Source: Streptomyces misionensis
GTDB lineage: Bacteria > Actinomycetota > Actinomycetes > Streptomycetales > Streptomycetaceae
DNA length: 64,000 nt
Direction of reading: 5' to 3'
Assembly (NCBI RefSeq): GCF_900104815.1
Contig: NZ_FNTD01000004.1
Coordinates: 2,496,501 to 2,560,500, forward strand
Made by a program: the position numbers and the translations under genes. Shown here piece by piece: positions 31,409 through 38,534 of the stretch; position 1 is the first letter of the stretch, and every line of letters begins with the position of its first letter. A model generated the notes under the pieces. The model searched no databases. It saw only the letters and a program-made list of their open reading frames with translations, and had not been told where the DNA came from.

Positions 31409-32008
31409 ATGGGACTGACCTACGGCTACGACATCCATCTGCCTCCCCGGAACGTCGCCAGGGCGCTGACCGACCTGGCCGGGCTGGCGCCGCCTTCCCG
31501 TGACGTGCCGCCGCTCGCGCTCACGCTGCCCGGGGGCGACCGGCTCGCCCTCCCGTTCACGTCCCGCTTCGAGAGCGAGCCGGTCGACTGCTCCGCGGGC
31601 GGCACGCTCGAACTCGACACGTCCCTCCTGTTCGGCGTCGACGACGTGGTGCGCGAGTACGCGGAGCACTGCGGCCACGAGCCGGAGGCGGACGGGCGGG
31701 TCGCGATCGGGTACGTCTATCTGACGGTCCGGTTCGAGTCCCCGCTGCACCCCGATTACGCGTCGATGGAGTTCTGGGCGGCGACGTCGACGATGAGCCG
31801 CATGTTCGAACGGTCGGCCACCGTCCGGGAGGTGTTCACCGGCCTCACCGCCGCCGCCGGCGGAGCGTGCTGCCTGTTCGACACCGGGGACGGCGGCACC
31901 CAGCGGGTGTGCTGGCTGAACGGCGAGCCGGCCGACGAACCGGTCCCCGGCCCCCGCTACCCGGACCTGCGAGCCCTCGTGGACACCTGGCCCGACCCGG
32001 GCCGGTGA
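31409..32008 (+). CDS. Conserved hypothetical protein
   Basis: 199 residues from ATG 31409, preceded by GGGGGAGG. Start MGLTYGYDIHLPPRNVARAL; then alternating strands including RVAIGYVYLTVRFESP and SMEFWAATSTMSRMFERSAT, and a Cys pair GGACCLFDTGDGGTQRVCWL. No signal peptide, membrane helix or catalytic motif. It resembles uncharacterised soluble proteins of streptomycetes. The stop codon lies inside the left arm of a 12-bp hairpin, so this is a monocistronic unit. Confidence 0.8.
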   Translation: MGLTYGYDIHLPPRNVARALTDLAGLAPPSRDVPPLALTLPGGDRLALPFTSRFESEPVDCSAGGTLELDTSLLFGVDDVVREYAEHCGHEPEADGRVAIGYVYLTVRFESPLHPDYASMEFWAATSTMSRMFERSATVREVFTGLTAAAGGACCLFDTGDGGTQRVCWLNGEPADEPVPGPRYPDLRALVDTWPDPGR

Positions 32009-32022
32009 GCACCGGCCCGGGT
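31995..32022 (+). terminator. Hairpin overlapping the stop codon of the 31409 gene
   Basis: Perfect 12-bp stem ACCCGGGCCGGT / ACCGGCCCGGGT, loop GAGC. The gene's TGA begins at the last base of the left arm. It faces the end of the collagen operon from the opposite strand and may terminate both transcripts. Confidence 0.75.
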
Positions 32023-32249
32023 AGCGGGTACCGGAAGCCCGGAAGCACGCGCGCGCCTGCGGAGGTGGGAATTCCCGGCGGCCCGTCGCGCAGCCGGCCC
32101 GGACGAGACCGGTGACGACCTCGGCGCGCTCCTCGGCGTTGCCCCCGGTCAGCGCATAGGGCAGAAACTGCCAACTCCAGGCTGCCAAGCGCCGAATGCT
32201 CCGCAACCGGGGCTGCCACCGAGCGGCAGTAGCCCCGTATCACCGGCCT

Positions 32250-32639
32250 TCAGGCGACCGCGAATTCGGAAGGGACGGCGACTCCGGCGTCGTTGGCCGC
32301 CACGACGACGTCGTGCACCACCGCCGGGTTCTGGTCTGTGCCCGTCTGCGCCAGCAGGTCCCAGACGGTGCTGCCGGTCGCGGCCAGCAGACACCCGGCG
32401 ACCGCGCCGGCGTACGCGGCGGCCGTGACGGCCCCCGCTTCCGCCGCGACGGTGCCGAGCCCGGTGAATCCCGCCGCTTCCAGCGCCGTCAGCGTGACGT
32501 CCGTTCCCCCGGCGAGCTCGGCGGCGTTGTGGAACTCCTCAAGGAAGTGAAGCACCTCTTCGGCAGAGGTCAGCGCCTCCGCGGGCGTCGGCAAGCCGGC
32601 GCCGTGCATGCAGAACGTGAACTCGCTCTCGAAACTCAT
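32250..32639 (-). CDS. Small Ala-rich hydrophobic protein, last gene of the collagen/oxygenase operon
   Basis: 129 residues; ATG 32639 follows AAAGGAACGCC. Not recognised. N-terminal third is acidic and helical ([20 protein letters not shown], residues ~24-43). The middle is a Gly/Ala-rich hydrophobic stretch ([20 protein letters not shown], then [14 protein letters not shown]) that could be a membrane-inserting hairpin or a packed helix bundle. The end is [19 protein letters not shown]. There is no signal peptide. It starts 54 bp after the collagen-like gene on the same strand and ends the operon. Third-position base use is less G/C-biased than in the neighbouring core genes. A helper, anchor or immunity-like role for the collagen protein is possible but unproven. 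Confidence 0.75.
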   Translation of the reverse strand: MSFESEFTFCMHGAGLPTPAEALTSAEEVLHFLEEFHNAAELAGGTDVTLTALEAAGFTGLGTVAAEAGAVTAAAYAGAVAGCLLAATGSTVWDLLAQTGTDQNPAVVHDVVVAANDAGVAVPSEFAVA

Positions 32640-32693
32640 GGCGTTCCTTTCTCCACCCCTCCGGATCTCGTCCCCCGTTGCCTCATGGGCGAC

Positions 32694-33671
32694 TTACTCC
32701 TCCAGCTTCCGCTCGAAGCCGTGTTCTCCGGGTTCTCCGGGTCCTCCGGGCTCCCCAGGTCCTCCGGGTTCTCCGGGTCCTCCGGGCTCCCCAGGTCCTC
32801 CGGGCTCCCCAGGTCCTCCGGGCTCCCCAGGTCCTCCGGGTTCTCCGGGCTCTCCGGGTTCTCCGGGTTCTCCGGGTTCTCCAGGTCCTCCGGGTTCTCC
32901 GGGCTCTCCCGGTTGGCCGGGCTCTCCGGGCTCCCCTGGTTGTCCGGGCTCCCCAGGCTCCCCCGGTTGGCCGGGCTCCCCGGGCTCGCCAGGTTCTCCG
33001 GGCTCCCCCGGTTCTCCAGGCCCCCCAGGCTCCCCCGGTTGGCCGGGCTCCCCGGGCTCGCCAGGTTCTCCGGGTTGCCCTGGTTCTCCCGGCTCTCCCG
33101 GTTCGGACGTGGCCTCAATCGCGTTCACGGCAGTCGTGACCGTCTCGGCGGACTGCTGCATGGTGGTGTCGGCAACGGCGACGGCCGCTGCGAGCGGAGC
33201 GGCACCGCTCAGCCCCAGGAGGGCGCCTCCCAAGTCGACCGCCACGCGGCCGATCGCGATGAACGCGTTCACGATCGCGCTCAGCGCGTCAGCGATGGTC
33301 GAGGAGTTGCTGAGGTTGACATTGCCGATCGCATTGAATGCGTTCTCGACCGCGGTTTCCGCGTCCAGCGCGTGTTGGAGTATCCCGGATGCCGCGGTGG
33401 TGAGGACGTTTCCGTTCTTCGCGAGCGAGCTCTGCAGATCTTGGACGCGGGCCTTCACCTCCTGCATCGACTTCCCCTGGGAAATCGAACTGAATACGTT
33501 CGACAATGCCGTACCGATGTCGGTGACCCGTGGGTCGGTGACGCCTTGAGCGGCCGATCTGATCTGACTGGAGAGCTGGCCGGACTGGTTCAACTGGTTC
33601 TGGATCGCTTGCGCCTGAGGCTCCGGAACGGGGACCTCAAACAGCGCCATGCTGCCGTTTCCGTTGGACAT
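32694..33671 (-). CDS. Collagen-like protein with 41 Gly-X-Pro triplets
   Basis: 325 residues. ATG 33671 lies nine bases after AAAGGAGG; the GTG three codons earlier is too close to the RBS. Residues 1-~188 form a non-collagenous, Ala/Gln/Asn-rich helical region, with [20 protein letters not shown] at the front, coiled-coil-like helices ([15 protein letters not shown]) and a hydrophobic patch near [20 protein letters not shown]. Then 41 uninterrupted triplets follow, only GEP, GQP or GGP, closed by GEH and FERKLEE. Proline is always in Y, never X. A trimeric collagen helix is expected, nucleated by the N-terminal part. No signal peptide or sortase motif is seen, so location is unknown. It lies 45 bp after the SDR gene and downstream of a prolyl-hydroxylase-like gene. 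Confidence 0.9.
   Translation of the reverse strand: MSNGNGSMALFEVPVPEPQAQAIQNQLNQSGQLSSQIRSAAQGVTDPRVTDIGTALSNVFSSISQGKSMQEVKARVQDLQSSLAKNGNVLTTAASGILQHALDAETAVENAFNAIGNVNLSNSSTIADALSAIVNAFIAIGRVAVDLGGALLGLSGAAPLAAAVAVADTTMQQSAETVTTAVNAIEATSEPGEPGEPGQPGEPGEPGEPGQPGEPGGPGEPGEPGEPGEPGEPGQPGEPGEPGQPGEPGEPGQPGEPGEPGGPGEPGEPGEPGEPGEPGGPGEPGGPGEPGGPGEPGGPGEPGGPGEPGGPGEPGEHGFERKLEE
32730..33098 (-). repeat. Tandem 9-bp collagen-coding repeats
   Basis: 41 consecutive 9-bp units (369 bp) coding for GEP, GQP or GGP. Higher-order blocks are visible: alternating GEP-GGP near the C-terminus, and GEPGEPGQP blocks nearer the N-terminus. Unit number is likely to vary by slippage between strains. Confidence 0.92.
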
Positions 33672-33716
33672 GTTCCACACCCTCCTTTCTTTCTCGTATC
33701 CAGGTCGAGCATTACT

Positions 33717-34448
33717 CTATTTTCGATCGACCACTCGGACCTCGCCGGTGGCGGATCCGGAATCCAAGTCGCACACCGTCGCGAGCACCTGCTCGACGCT
33801 GACGATTGCCGGAAAGGTGTTGGGGGCGACGACATTCACCCGGACTCCCGCCGGTCCGAGCTCTGACGCCAAATGCCGGCTCGCCATGATGAGCGCCGCT
33901 TTGCACGAGCTGTAGCCGAGCTGGCCCAAGTCGGGATACACGTGGAGAGCGGCGACCGAGGACAGGTTGATGACATTCCGACGGGAACGTCGGTTCTCCT
34001 CCGGCGTCGACTGCCAGGATTGCCGGTACACTTCCACGGCCACCTGGAGAGGCCGCACGGCATTGAGGGTAAATTGATAAGGGAGACGTTCGAGAAAATC
34101 GACCGAGGTGGCGGGGCCCAGATCGTAGTGCACGGCGCCGTTGACGATGAGATCGATATGCCCGAAGGCCGCAAGGGCGAGTTCGGCGATGCGCTCGGCA
34201 CTGTCCGGAGTGGCCAGGTCGGCGACGATCGGATAGAAATAGGTCCGCATGTCGGGGGATTGATGCGCCGGAGCGAGAGGATCGACCACCCGTTCCTGGT
34301 GCCGCACGATGCCGTCGCCGTCTTTGTGGTACACAGCGGCGATGCGATAGCGTGTGCCGAGGTAGCGGCAGAAATTCCGCCCCAGTCGTCCTCCGGCGCC
34401 CAGCAGCAGACATACCCTCGTGTCATCCGGGGATTGCTGGTCGGTCAT
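33717..34448 (-). CDS. SDR-family oxidoreductase in the collagen/oxygenase operon
   Basis: 243 residues. ATG 34448 overlaps the stop of the oxygenase gene (ATGA), so its translation is coupled. SDR features: VCLLLGAGGRLGRNFCRYLG (glycine-rich cofactor loop, unusual GAGGRLG), DLIVNGAVHY in the place of NNAG, NVINLSSVAALHV with catalytic Ser, LGYSSCKAALIMASRHLASE with Tyr-x-x-x-Lys, and VRVNVVAPNTFPAIVSVEQV. The active-site residues are all there, so it should be a working NAD(P)-dependent enzyme. Tied to an Fe/2OG oxygenase, it might oxidise or reduce a hydroxylated side chain, or process a small-molecule partner. It is not close to the two SDR proteins at 26-28 kb. Confidence 0.85.
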   Translation of the reverse strand: MTDQQSPDDTRVCLLLGAGGRLGRNFCRYLGTRYRIAAVYHKDGDGIVRHQERVVDPLAPAHQSPDMRTYFYPIVADLATPDSAERIAELALAAFGHIDLIVNGAVHYDLGPATSVDFLERLPYQFTLNAVRPLQVAVEVYRQSWQSTPEENRRSRRNVINLSSVAALHVYPDLGQLGYSSCKAALIMASRHLASELGPAGVRVNVVAPNTFPAIVSVEQVLATVCDLDSGSATGEVRVVDRK

Positions 34449-35230
34449 TTCCGCTGCCCTCTCAGCCACGGCACGATCGCCTTTTCGCCCCACCGGGCCA
34501 CCGCGTCCTCCTTGGGACGGTGCCACCACATGATCAATGAATTGCGTGGCACACGGCTCTCCAGGTAGGTGTGAAAAGACCGAGGCGTGCACTCGAATGC
34601 GAGCAGCGCATTGTCCTTCGGAGGGGCCACGAGGAAAGGTTCCGCGACGGGGCCCGTCCTGTCGAGATACAGTCCTGTTTCGCCCCCGTTCCCCGGAACC
34701 CACGGCCCGTTGTGCAGGTAGTAGAGGAGCGCCACGGCGCGCACCCGCTCCACTACCTCCAACCCGGCTTCCCCGGTCTCACCGAACCGGTAATCGCAGC
34801 GTGAGGGATCCGAGAGATTCACGGCGGAGTCAGGCGAATCCTGGGGCCGGGCCGGGAACCAGCCTGGATTGAGGTCATTGTGTATATGGCCGCTTCGGGC
34901 GCCCGGCTCGTGATGATGCAGGCTCGCATCCACGTCGCATGTGAGAGGTGCGTCGAAAACGGATGACATCAGCCGGCGGAACTCCGCGGAGAAGAAGATG
35001 TCGAAGGCTCCCCGGTAGCCCGGACGGAAGCCGTGCCCTGTCGCCTCGAAGCCGCGCATGTTCCGCTCGAACCCGTGCCCGCCGGACGCGTCGAGGAGGT
35101 CACCCAGTTCGGCTGTCAACTGCTCGTGCAGCGCTGGGGTGAAAACGCTGTCCGCGAGGACGTGGCGGAAGGGGAACGTGCGTACCAGCCAGCGGCGACC
35201 GCAGAGAGAACGGTTTAAATCGGTATGCAT
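34445..35230 (-). CDS. Fe(II)/2-oxoglutarate-dependent oxygenase, prolyl-4-hydroxylase-like
   Basis: 261 residues, ATG 35230 after GAGG. A jelly-roll dioxygenase pattern is visible: SLHHHEPGARSGHIHNDLNP carries the facial triad H117-x-D119; YLHNGPWVPGNGGETGLYLD resembles the prolyl-4-hydroxylase strand pair ending in GGET; PRSFHTYLESRVPRNSLIMW gives the distal His (H220) and a 2OG-binding Arg (R229). This fits the 2OG-FeII_Oxy_3 group that includes collagen prolyl 4-hydroxylases. The predicted reaction uses O2 and 2-oxoglutarate to hydroxylate a substrate, giving succinate and CO2. It is the first gene of an operon whose third gene makes a collagen with only Y-position prolines, so that protein is the obvious candidate substrate. 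Other substrates (free amino acid, small molecule) remain possible. Confidence 0.87.
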   Translation of the reverse strand: MHTDLNRSLCGRRWLVRTFPFRHVLADSVFTPALHEQLTAELGDLLDASGGHGFERNMRGFEATGHGFRPGYRGAFDIFFSAEFRRLMSSVFDAPLTCDVDASLHHHEPGARSGHIHNDLNPGWFPARPQDSPDSAVNLSDPSRCDYRFGETGEAGLEVVERVRAVALLYYLHNGPWVPGNGGETGLYLDRTGPVAEPFLVAPPKDNALLAFECTPRSFHTYLESRVPRNSLIMWWHRPKEDAVARWGEKAIVPWLRGQRK

Positions 35231-35408
35231 CGGAGTACCTCGCCTCGAACAAGCGCGAGCGAGTAGATGCAGGAAGAAGCTCTGTAATCACTGTCTTGCG
35301 GTACTGGCGGATTCGCAAGTCGTAGGAGCTGGTCGCCAATCACATCGACAACTGCCCTTTTACAGACAGGAGTTGACGGACAGTCCGACCGACGTTCGAG
35401 GACAACCC

Positions 35409-36011
35409 CTAGGACAGGGACCACTTCATGGCGGGGGTGTCATCGGTGCTGTAGATCGCCTCGACCGGTCGCTCGCCGCCCGGCACGGGATAGACGATCT
35501 TCCCCCGTGAACAGTCGCCCGCGGTCACGTCGGCGTCCTCGATGTACTCGGGCTTGGGGAAGTCGTCGTAGGTGGTCCTGCTCGGTTCGATGCGGGCGCC
35601 GTCGGCGTACGCCAGCGTCCAGGGCTGCGACGAGGTGGTGAACTCGCCATCGGTGGCGCAGATCTTCACTTCCAGCGCTCCCCACACGTAACCCGCGGCT
35701 CCGACCTCCTCCGCGGCGGAGACATGTGAGGGGACGGGCTGCGTGTAGGACAGGACGGTGACGGTGCCCGCCGCGGCCTCGTACTCGTCGTCCCCCGGGG
35801 AGCTGAACTTCCGCACCTCCCTCAGCGCCGCACTGCCCGGCCTCGCGTCGCCCGCCCGTGGAGTGGCGCTTCCCGTCCGGGCCGTGCTTCCGGGTGTCAC
35901 GGTCTCCGTGACCGTCACCCGAATCTTTCCCGGCTCGCCGCTGCCACCACAGCCGACGAGGGTGGTCGCGAGTATGGCCATGACCGCCACGGCGGTACCG
36001 CGAGCGCGCAT
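35409..36011 (-). CDS. Lipoprotein of unknown function
   Basis: 200 residues. ATG 36011 follows GGGGGGAA. Lipoprotein signal: MRARGTAVAVMAILATTLVG then Cys, with lipobox L-V-G-C. A Thr/Ser/Pro-rich linker (about 25-60) leads to a beta-rich domain: YEAAAGTVTVLSYTQPVP, VWGALEVKICATDGEFTTSS, WTLAYADGARIEPSRTTYDD and CSRGKIVYPVPGGERPVEAI. This layout resembles the immunoglobulin-like DUF4352/telokin-type lipoproteins, which have no catalytic role assigned. The two Cys in the domain could pair. Its gene follows the same strand as the collagen operon but lies upstream of it with a 178-bp gap. Confidence 0.8.
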   Translation of the reverse strand: MRARGTAVAVMAILATTLVGCGGSGEPGKIRVTVTETVTPGSTARTGSATPRAGDARPGSAALREVRKFSSPGDDEYEAAAGTVTVLSYTQPVPSHVSAAEEVGAAGYVWGALEVKICATDGEFTTSSQPWTLAYADGARIEPSRTTYDDFPKPEYIEDADVTAGDCSRGKIVYPVPGGERPVEAIYSTDDTPAMKWSLS

Positions 36012-36373
36012 GTTCCCCCCTGAGATTGCGAACAGAAGATCATCATCCGCCATGTGGGGGGTGTGTGAAAAATACGGGGGCATCGTGGGGCGCTGACGCC
36101 CGCCCCGGACCGGGCCTGCGGCCGGGGCAGCGACCTCACGGAATCAGTACCGACGCAGGGCTGACCTGCGATCGAAGGGCCATCGTTGGTCGTTGTCGGT
36201 CACTGCGGGCCACCCTTCGACGGCCCACAGACGGCCCGGTGGTGCCATCGCCGACCTCTTCGTCCCGAAGCAGCCGACCTCGTGTCCGCGGCAAGCCGTC
36301 AGTGAGCGTGAGGCGGTGTGTTCCCACGGGAGCAGGGAAGGAGGCAGAGCGGGAGGGAGGACAGGAGACAACC
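36012..36373. other. Intergenic region, promoter of the lipoprotein gene
   Basis: No convincing gene. Open frames here lack RBS and family likeness. The + strand end carries GGAGGACAGGAGACAACC, the RBS of the following small gene. Confidence 0.4.
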
Positions 36374-36574
36374 GTGACCGTCCTCGCGATCTTTCTCCTC
36401 ATTATCGGGACGCTCTTGGTCCTGCTTGGGGCACTTCTGGTCCTTATCGGGACATCCTTGATCACTATCGGGGTGGCCTTGATCCTTTTGGGGGCGACCT
36501 TGATTGCCGTGGGCACGTACTTGCTGATCCGGAGACTTCTCGGCCGCGATCGGGGACGATCTCACTTCTGGTGA
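36374..36574 (+). CDS. Small membrane peptide with six glycine heptads
   Basis: 66 residues from GTG 36374, preceded by AGGAG. Almost all of it is hydrophobic: residues 2-52 lack charged residues. Gly occurs exactly every seventh residue (12, 19, 26, 33, 40, 47), giving six heptads of the form G-x-x-L-(I/V)-x-(I/L), e.g. GTLLVLLGALLVLIG. The C-terminus is basic (RRLLGRDRGR). This is the pattern of a glycine zipper, suited to packing two antiparallel membrane helices or an oligomer. No family recognised. It could be a holin-like, phage-shock-like or structural membrane peptide. A noncoding origin cannot be excluded, since opposite-strand frames are also open. Confidence 0.55.
   Translation: MTVLAIFLLIIGTLLVLLGALLVLIGTSLITIGVALILLGATLIAVGTYLLIRRLLGRDRGRSHFW
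36407..36532 (+). repeat. Six 21-bp degenerate tandem repeats
   Basis: Each unit begins GGG or GGC and ends in a hydrophobic codon; units share a central CTTGATC or CTTGGTC-like core (for example at 36443 and 36464). They correspond one-to-one to the glycine heptads of the small membrane peptide. Confidence 0.65.
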
Positions 36575-36904
36575 ATCCGAGGACAGGCCCTCAGCGCAGC
36601 CACCTCAGAATCGGATCGATGGATCACGGCTGGGTCAAGGCGGCGGGGGTCGGCCAGCGGTCCGTCAATGACGACCAACCGCGCCTGCGCCCGGGCGATC
36701 GTCCACTGAGGTCCGACGCCGACCGCTGCTGTTCGTCCTTGTTGGTGTCAGCCGGTGATGTCAGGCGCCGCACGCTCGTCGCTACTCTCGAGGGCACCGC
36801 TCCGGCGCCGGACGGCCCAGGTTCAGTGAGAGACGGCAGGGCCGACGGTCCACGACCATCGGCCCCACCCGTCGAATCAATGGGAAACCCGCCCTGACCT
36901 TCCC
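36575..36904. other. Intergenic region without a supported gene
   Basis: 330 bp between the heptad peptide and the end of the glnA2-like gene. A + strand frame runs through it but has irregular composition, no RBS and no recognisable motif. No terminator found. Confidence 0.45.
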
Positions 36905-38266
36905 CTACAGCACCGGCAGGTTCTTCCGCAGCTCGAACGCGGTCACCTCACTGCGGTACTCCTCCCACTCCTGCCGCTTGTTGCGCAGGAAGAAGTCGAA
37001 GACGTGCTCGCCCAGGGTCTCGGCCACCAGGTCGCTGCGTTCCATGAGGGTGAGGGCCTCGCCGAGGTTCTGCGGGAGGGGTTCGATGCCCATGGCCCGG
37101 CGCTCGGCGTCGGAGAGGGCCCAGACGTCGTCCTCGGCGCCCGGCGGCAGTTCGTAGCCCTCCTCGATGCCCTTGAGGCCGGCGGCCAGCAGGACCGCGT
37201 AGGCCAGATAGGGGTTGGCGCCGGAGTCGAGGGAGCGGACCTCGACGCGGGCCGAGCCGGTCTTGCCGGGCTTGTACATCGGGACGCGGACCAGGGCGCT
37301 GCGGTTGTTGTGGCCCCAGCAGATGTACGAGGGGGCCTCGCCGCCCGCGCCGGCCGTGCGCTCGGAGCCGCCCCAGATGCGCTTGTAGGAGTTGACCCAC
37401 TGGTTGGTGACCGCCGAGAGCTCGGCCGCGTGCCTGAGCAGGCCGGCGATGAAGGAGCGGCCGACCTTGGACAGCTGGTACTCCGCGCCCGACTCGTAGA
37501 ACGCGTTGCGGTCGCCCTCGAAGAGGGAGAGGTGGGTGTGCATGCCGCTGCCCGGGTGCTCGGAGAACGGCTTGGGCATGAAGGTGGCCTGGACCCCCTG
37601 CTCCAGCGCGACCTGCTTCATGACCAGGCGGAAGGTCATGATGTTGTCGGCCGTGGAGAGGGCGTCCGCGTAGCGCAGGTCGATCTCCTGCTGGCCCGGC
37701 GCGCCCTCGTGGTGGGAGAACTCCACCGAGATGCCCATCGACTCCAGCATGGTGATCGCCTGCCGGCGGAAGTCCATGCCGACGCTGGTCGGCGTGTGGT
37801 CGAAGTAGCCCGAGTTGTCGGCCGGGGTCGGGCGGGAGCCGTCCAGCGGGCGGTCCTTCAGCAGGAAGAACTCGATCTCCGGGTGGGTGTAGAAGGTGAA
37901 GCCCAGGTCGGAGGTGCGGGCCAGGGCGCGCTTGAGGACGTAGCGCGGGTCGGCGAAGGAGGGGGAGCCGTCCGGCATCAGGATGTCGCAGAACATCCGG
38001 GCCGTGCCGGGCGTCTCCGCGCGCCACGGCAGCATCTGGAAGGTGGACGGGTCCGGCTTGGCGATCATGTCGGACTCGTAGACGCGGGCGAAGCCCTCGA
38101 TGGCCGAGCCGTCGAAGCCGATGCCCTCGTCGAAGGCCTGCTCCAGCTCGGCGGGGGCCACCGCCACGGACTTCAGGAAGCCCAGCACGTCCGTGAACCA
38201 CAGGCGTACGAACCGGATGTCGCGCTCCTCCAAGGTCCGGAGCACGAACTCCTGCTGCTTGTCCAT
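36905..38266 (-). CDS. glnA2: Glutamine synthetase family protein, GlnA2-like (gamma-glutamylpolyamine synthetase type)
   Basis: 453 residues from ATG 38266; the ATG at 38281 has a poorly spaced RBS. The GS fold is complete: RFVRLWFTDVLGFLKSVAVA in the N-terminal beta-grasp domain, FYTHPEIEFFLLKDRPLDGS (metal-binding Glu), EFSHHEGAPGQQEIDLRYAD, MPKPFSEHPGSGMHTHLSLF (ammonia/His site), and RVEVRSLDSGANPYLAYAVL. The NLYDLP adenylylation loop of housekeeping GlnA is absent (C-terminal part reads YELPPGAEDDVWAL), so GlnE should not modify it. The length and position match S. coelicolor GlnA2, reported to attach glutamate to polyamines in their catabolism. That assignment is by recollection. Confidence 0.9.
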   Translation of the reverse strand: MDKQQEFVLRTLEERDIRFVRLWFTDVLGFLKSVAVAPAELEQAFDEGIGFDGSAIEGFARVYESDMIAKPDPSTFQMLPWRAETPGTARMFCDILMPDGSPSFADPRYVLKRALARTSDLGFTFYTHPEIEFFLLKDRPLDGSRPTPADNSGYFDHTPTSVGMDFRRQAITMLESMGISVEFSHHEGAPGQQEIDLRYADALSTADNIMTFRLVMKQVALEQGVQATFMPKPFSEHPGSGMHTHLSLFEGDRNAFYESGAEYQLSKVGRSFIAGLLRHAAELSAVTNQWVNSYKRIWGGSERTAGAGGEAPSYICWGHNNRSALVRVPMYKPGKTGSARVEVRSLDSGANPYLAYAVLLAAGLKGIEEGYELPPGAEDDVWALSDAERRAMGIEPLPQNLGEALTLMERSDLVAETLGEHVFDFFLRNKRQEWEEYRSEVTAFELRKNLPVL

Positions 38267-38470
38267 CTTCCGATTCCCCATCCTTGCTGGTCAGGAGCAT
38301 CCCACCACAACCGCGTTTCGTGCGTGTTGCGGACCTTGATCGCCCCGGCGTCCGCGTTCTGAACGCCTCCTCTACGGCAGGTGTACTGCCCTGTCGCCCA
38401 TCTTGCCTGCCTGCGCCGGGATACGTCATGGCCGGGCCCGGTGACGGAGTGAGGCAGAACACGCCCATTT

Positions 38471-38493
38471 AATTTGCATCCAAGATGCAAATT
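38471..38493. promoter_or_regulatory. NsrR-type operator in the hmp promoter
   Basis: Perfect inverted repeat AATTTGCATC - CAA - GATGCAAATT, 42 bp upstream of the hmp start. A partly matching palindrome sits upstream of the nsrR-like gene, so both are probably bound by that [4Fe-4S] repressor. Confidence 0.8.
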
Positions 38494-38534
38494 TCCATAG
38501 CGTTTGACCAGTCGAGATCGTCAAGGAGTCCGCG

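Noticed and set aside
32730..33098. Short regular repeats as a CRISPR array
   Set aside because: Units are 9 bp, contiguous, without spacers, and lie in a coding frame.
32608..33549. + strand collagen-like open frame as a real gene
   Set aside because: The minus strand has an RBS at the right distance, a non-collagen domain and operon context. The antisense periodicity follows from the codons; kept only as a finding.
35100..35339. Minus-strand 79-codon frame overlapping the oxygenase start
   Set aside because: No RBS, overlaps the oxygenase start in another frame, and no recognisable motif.
36193..36897. + strand frame of 234 codons over the heptad peptide region
   Set aside because: Composition is irregular, no RBS; it conflicts with the heptad frame that has one.
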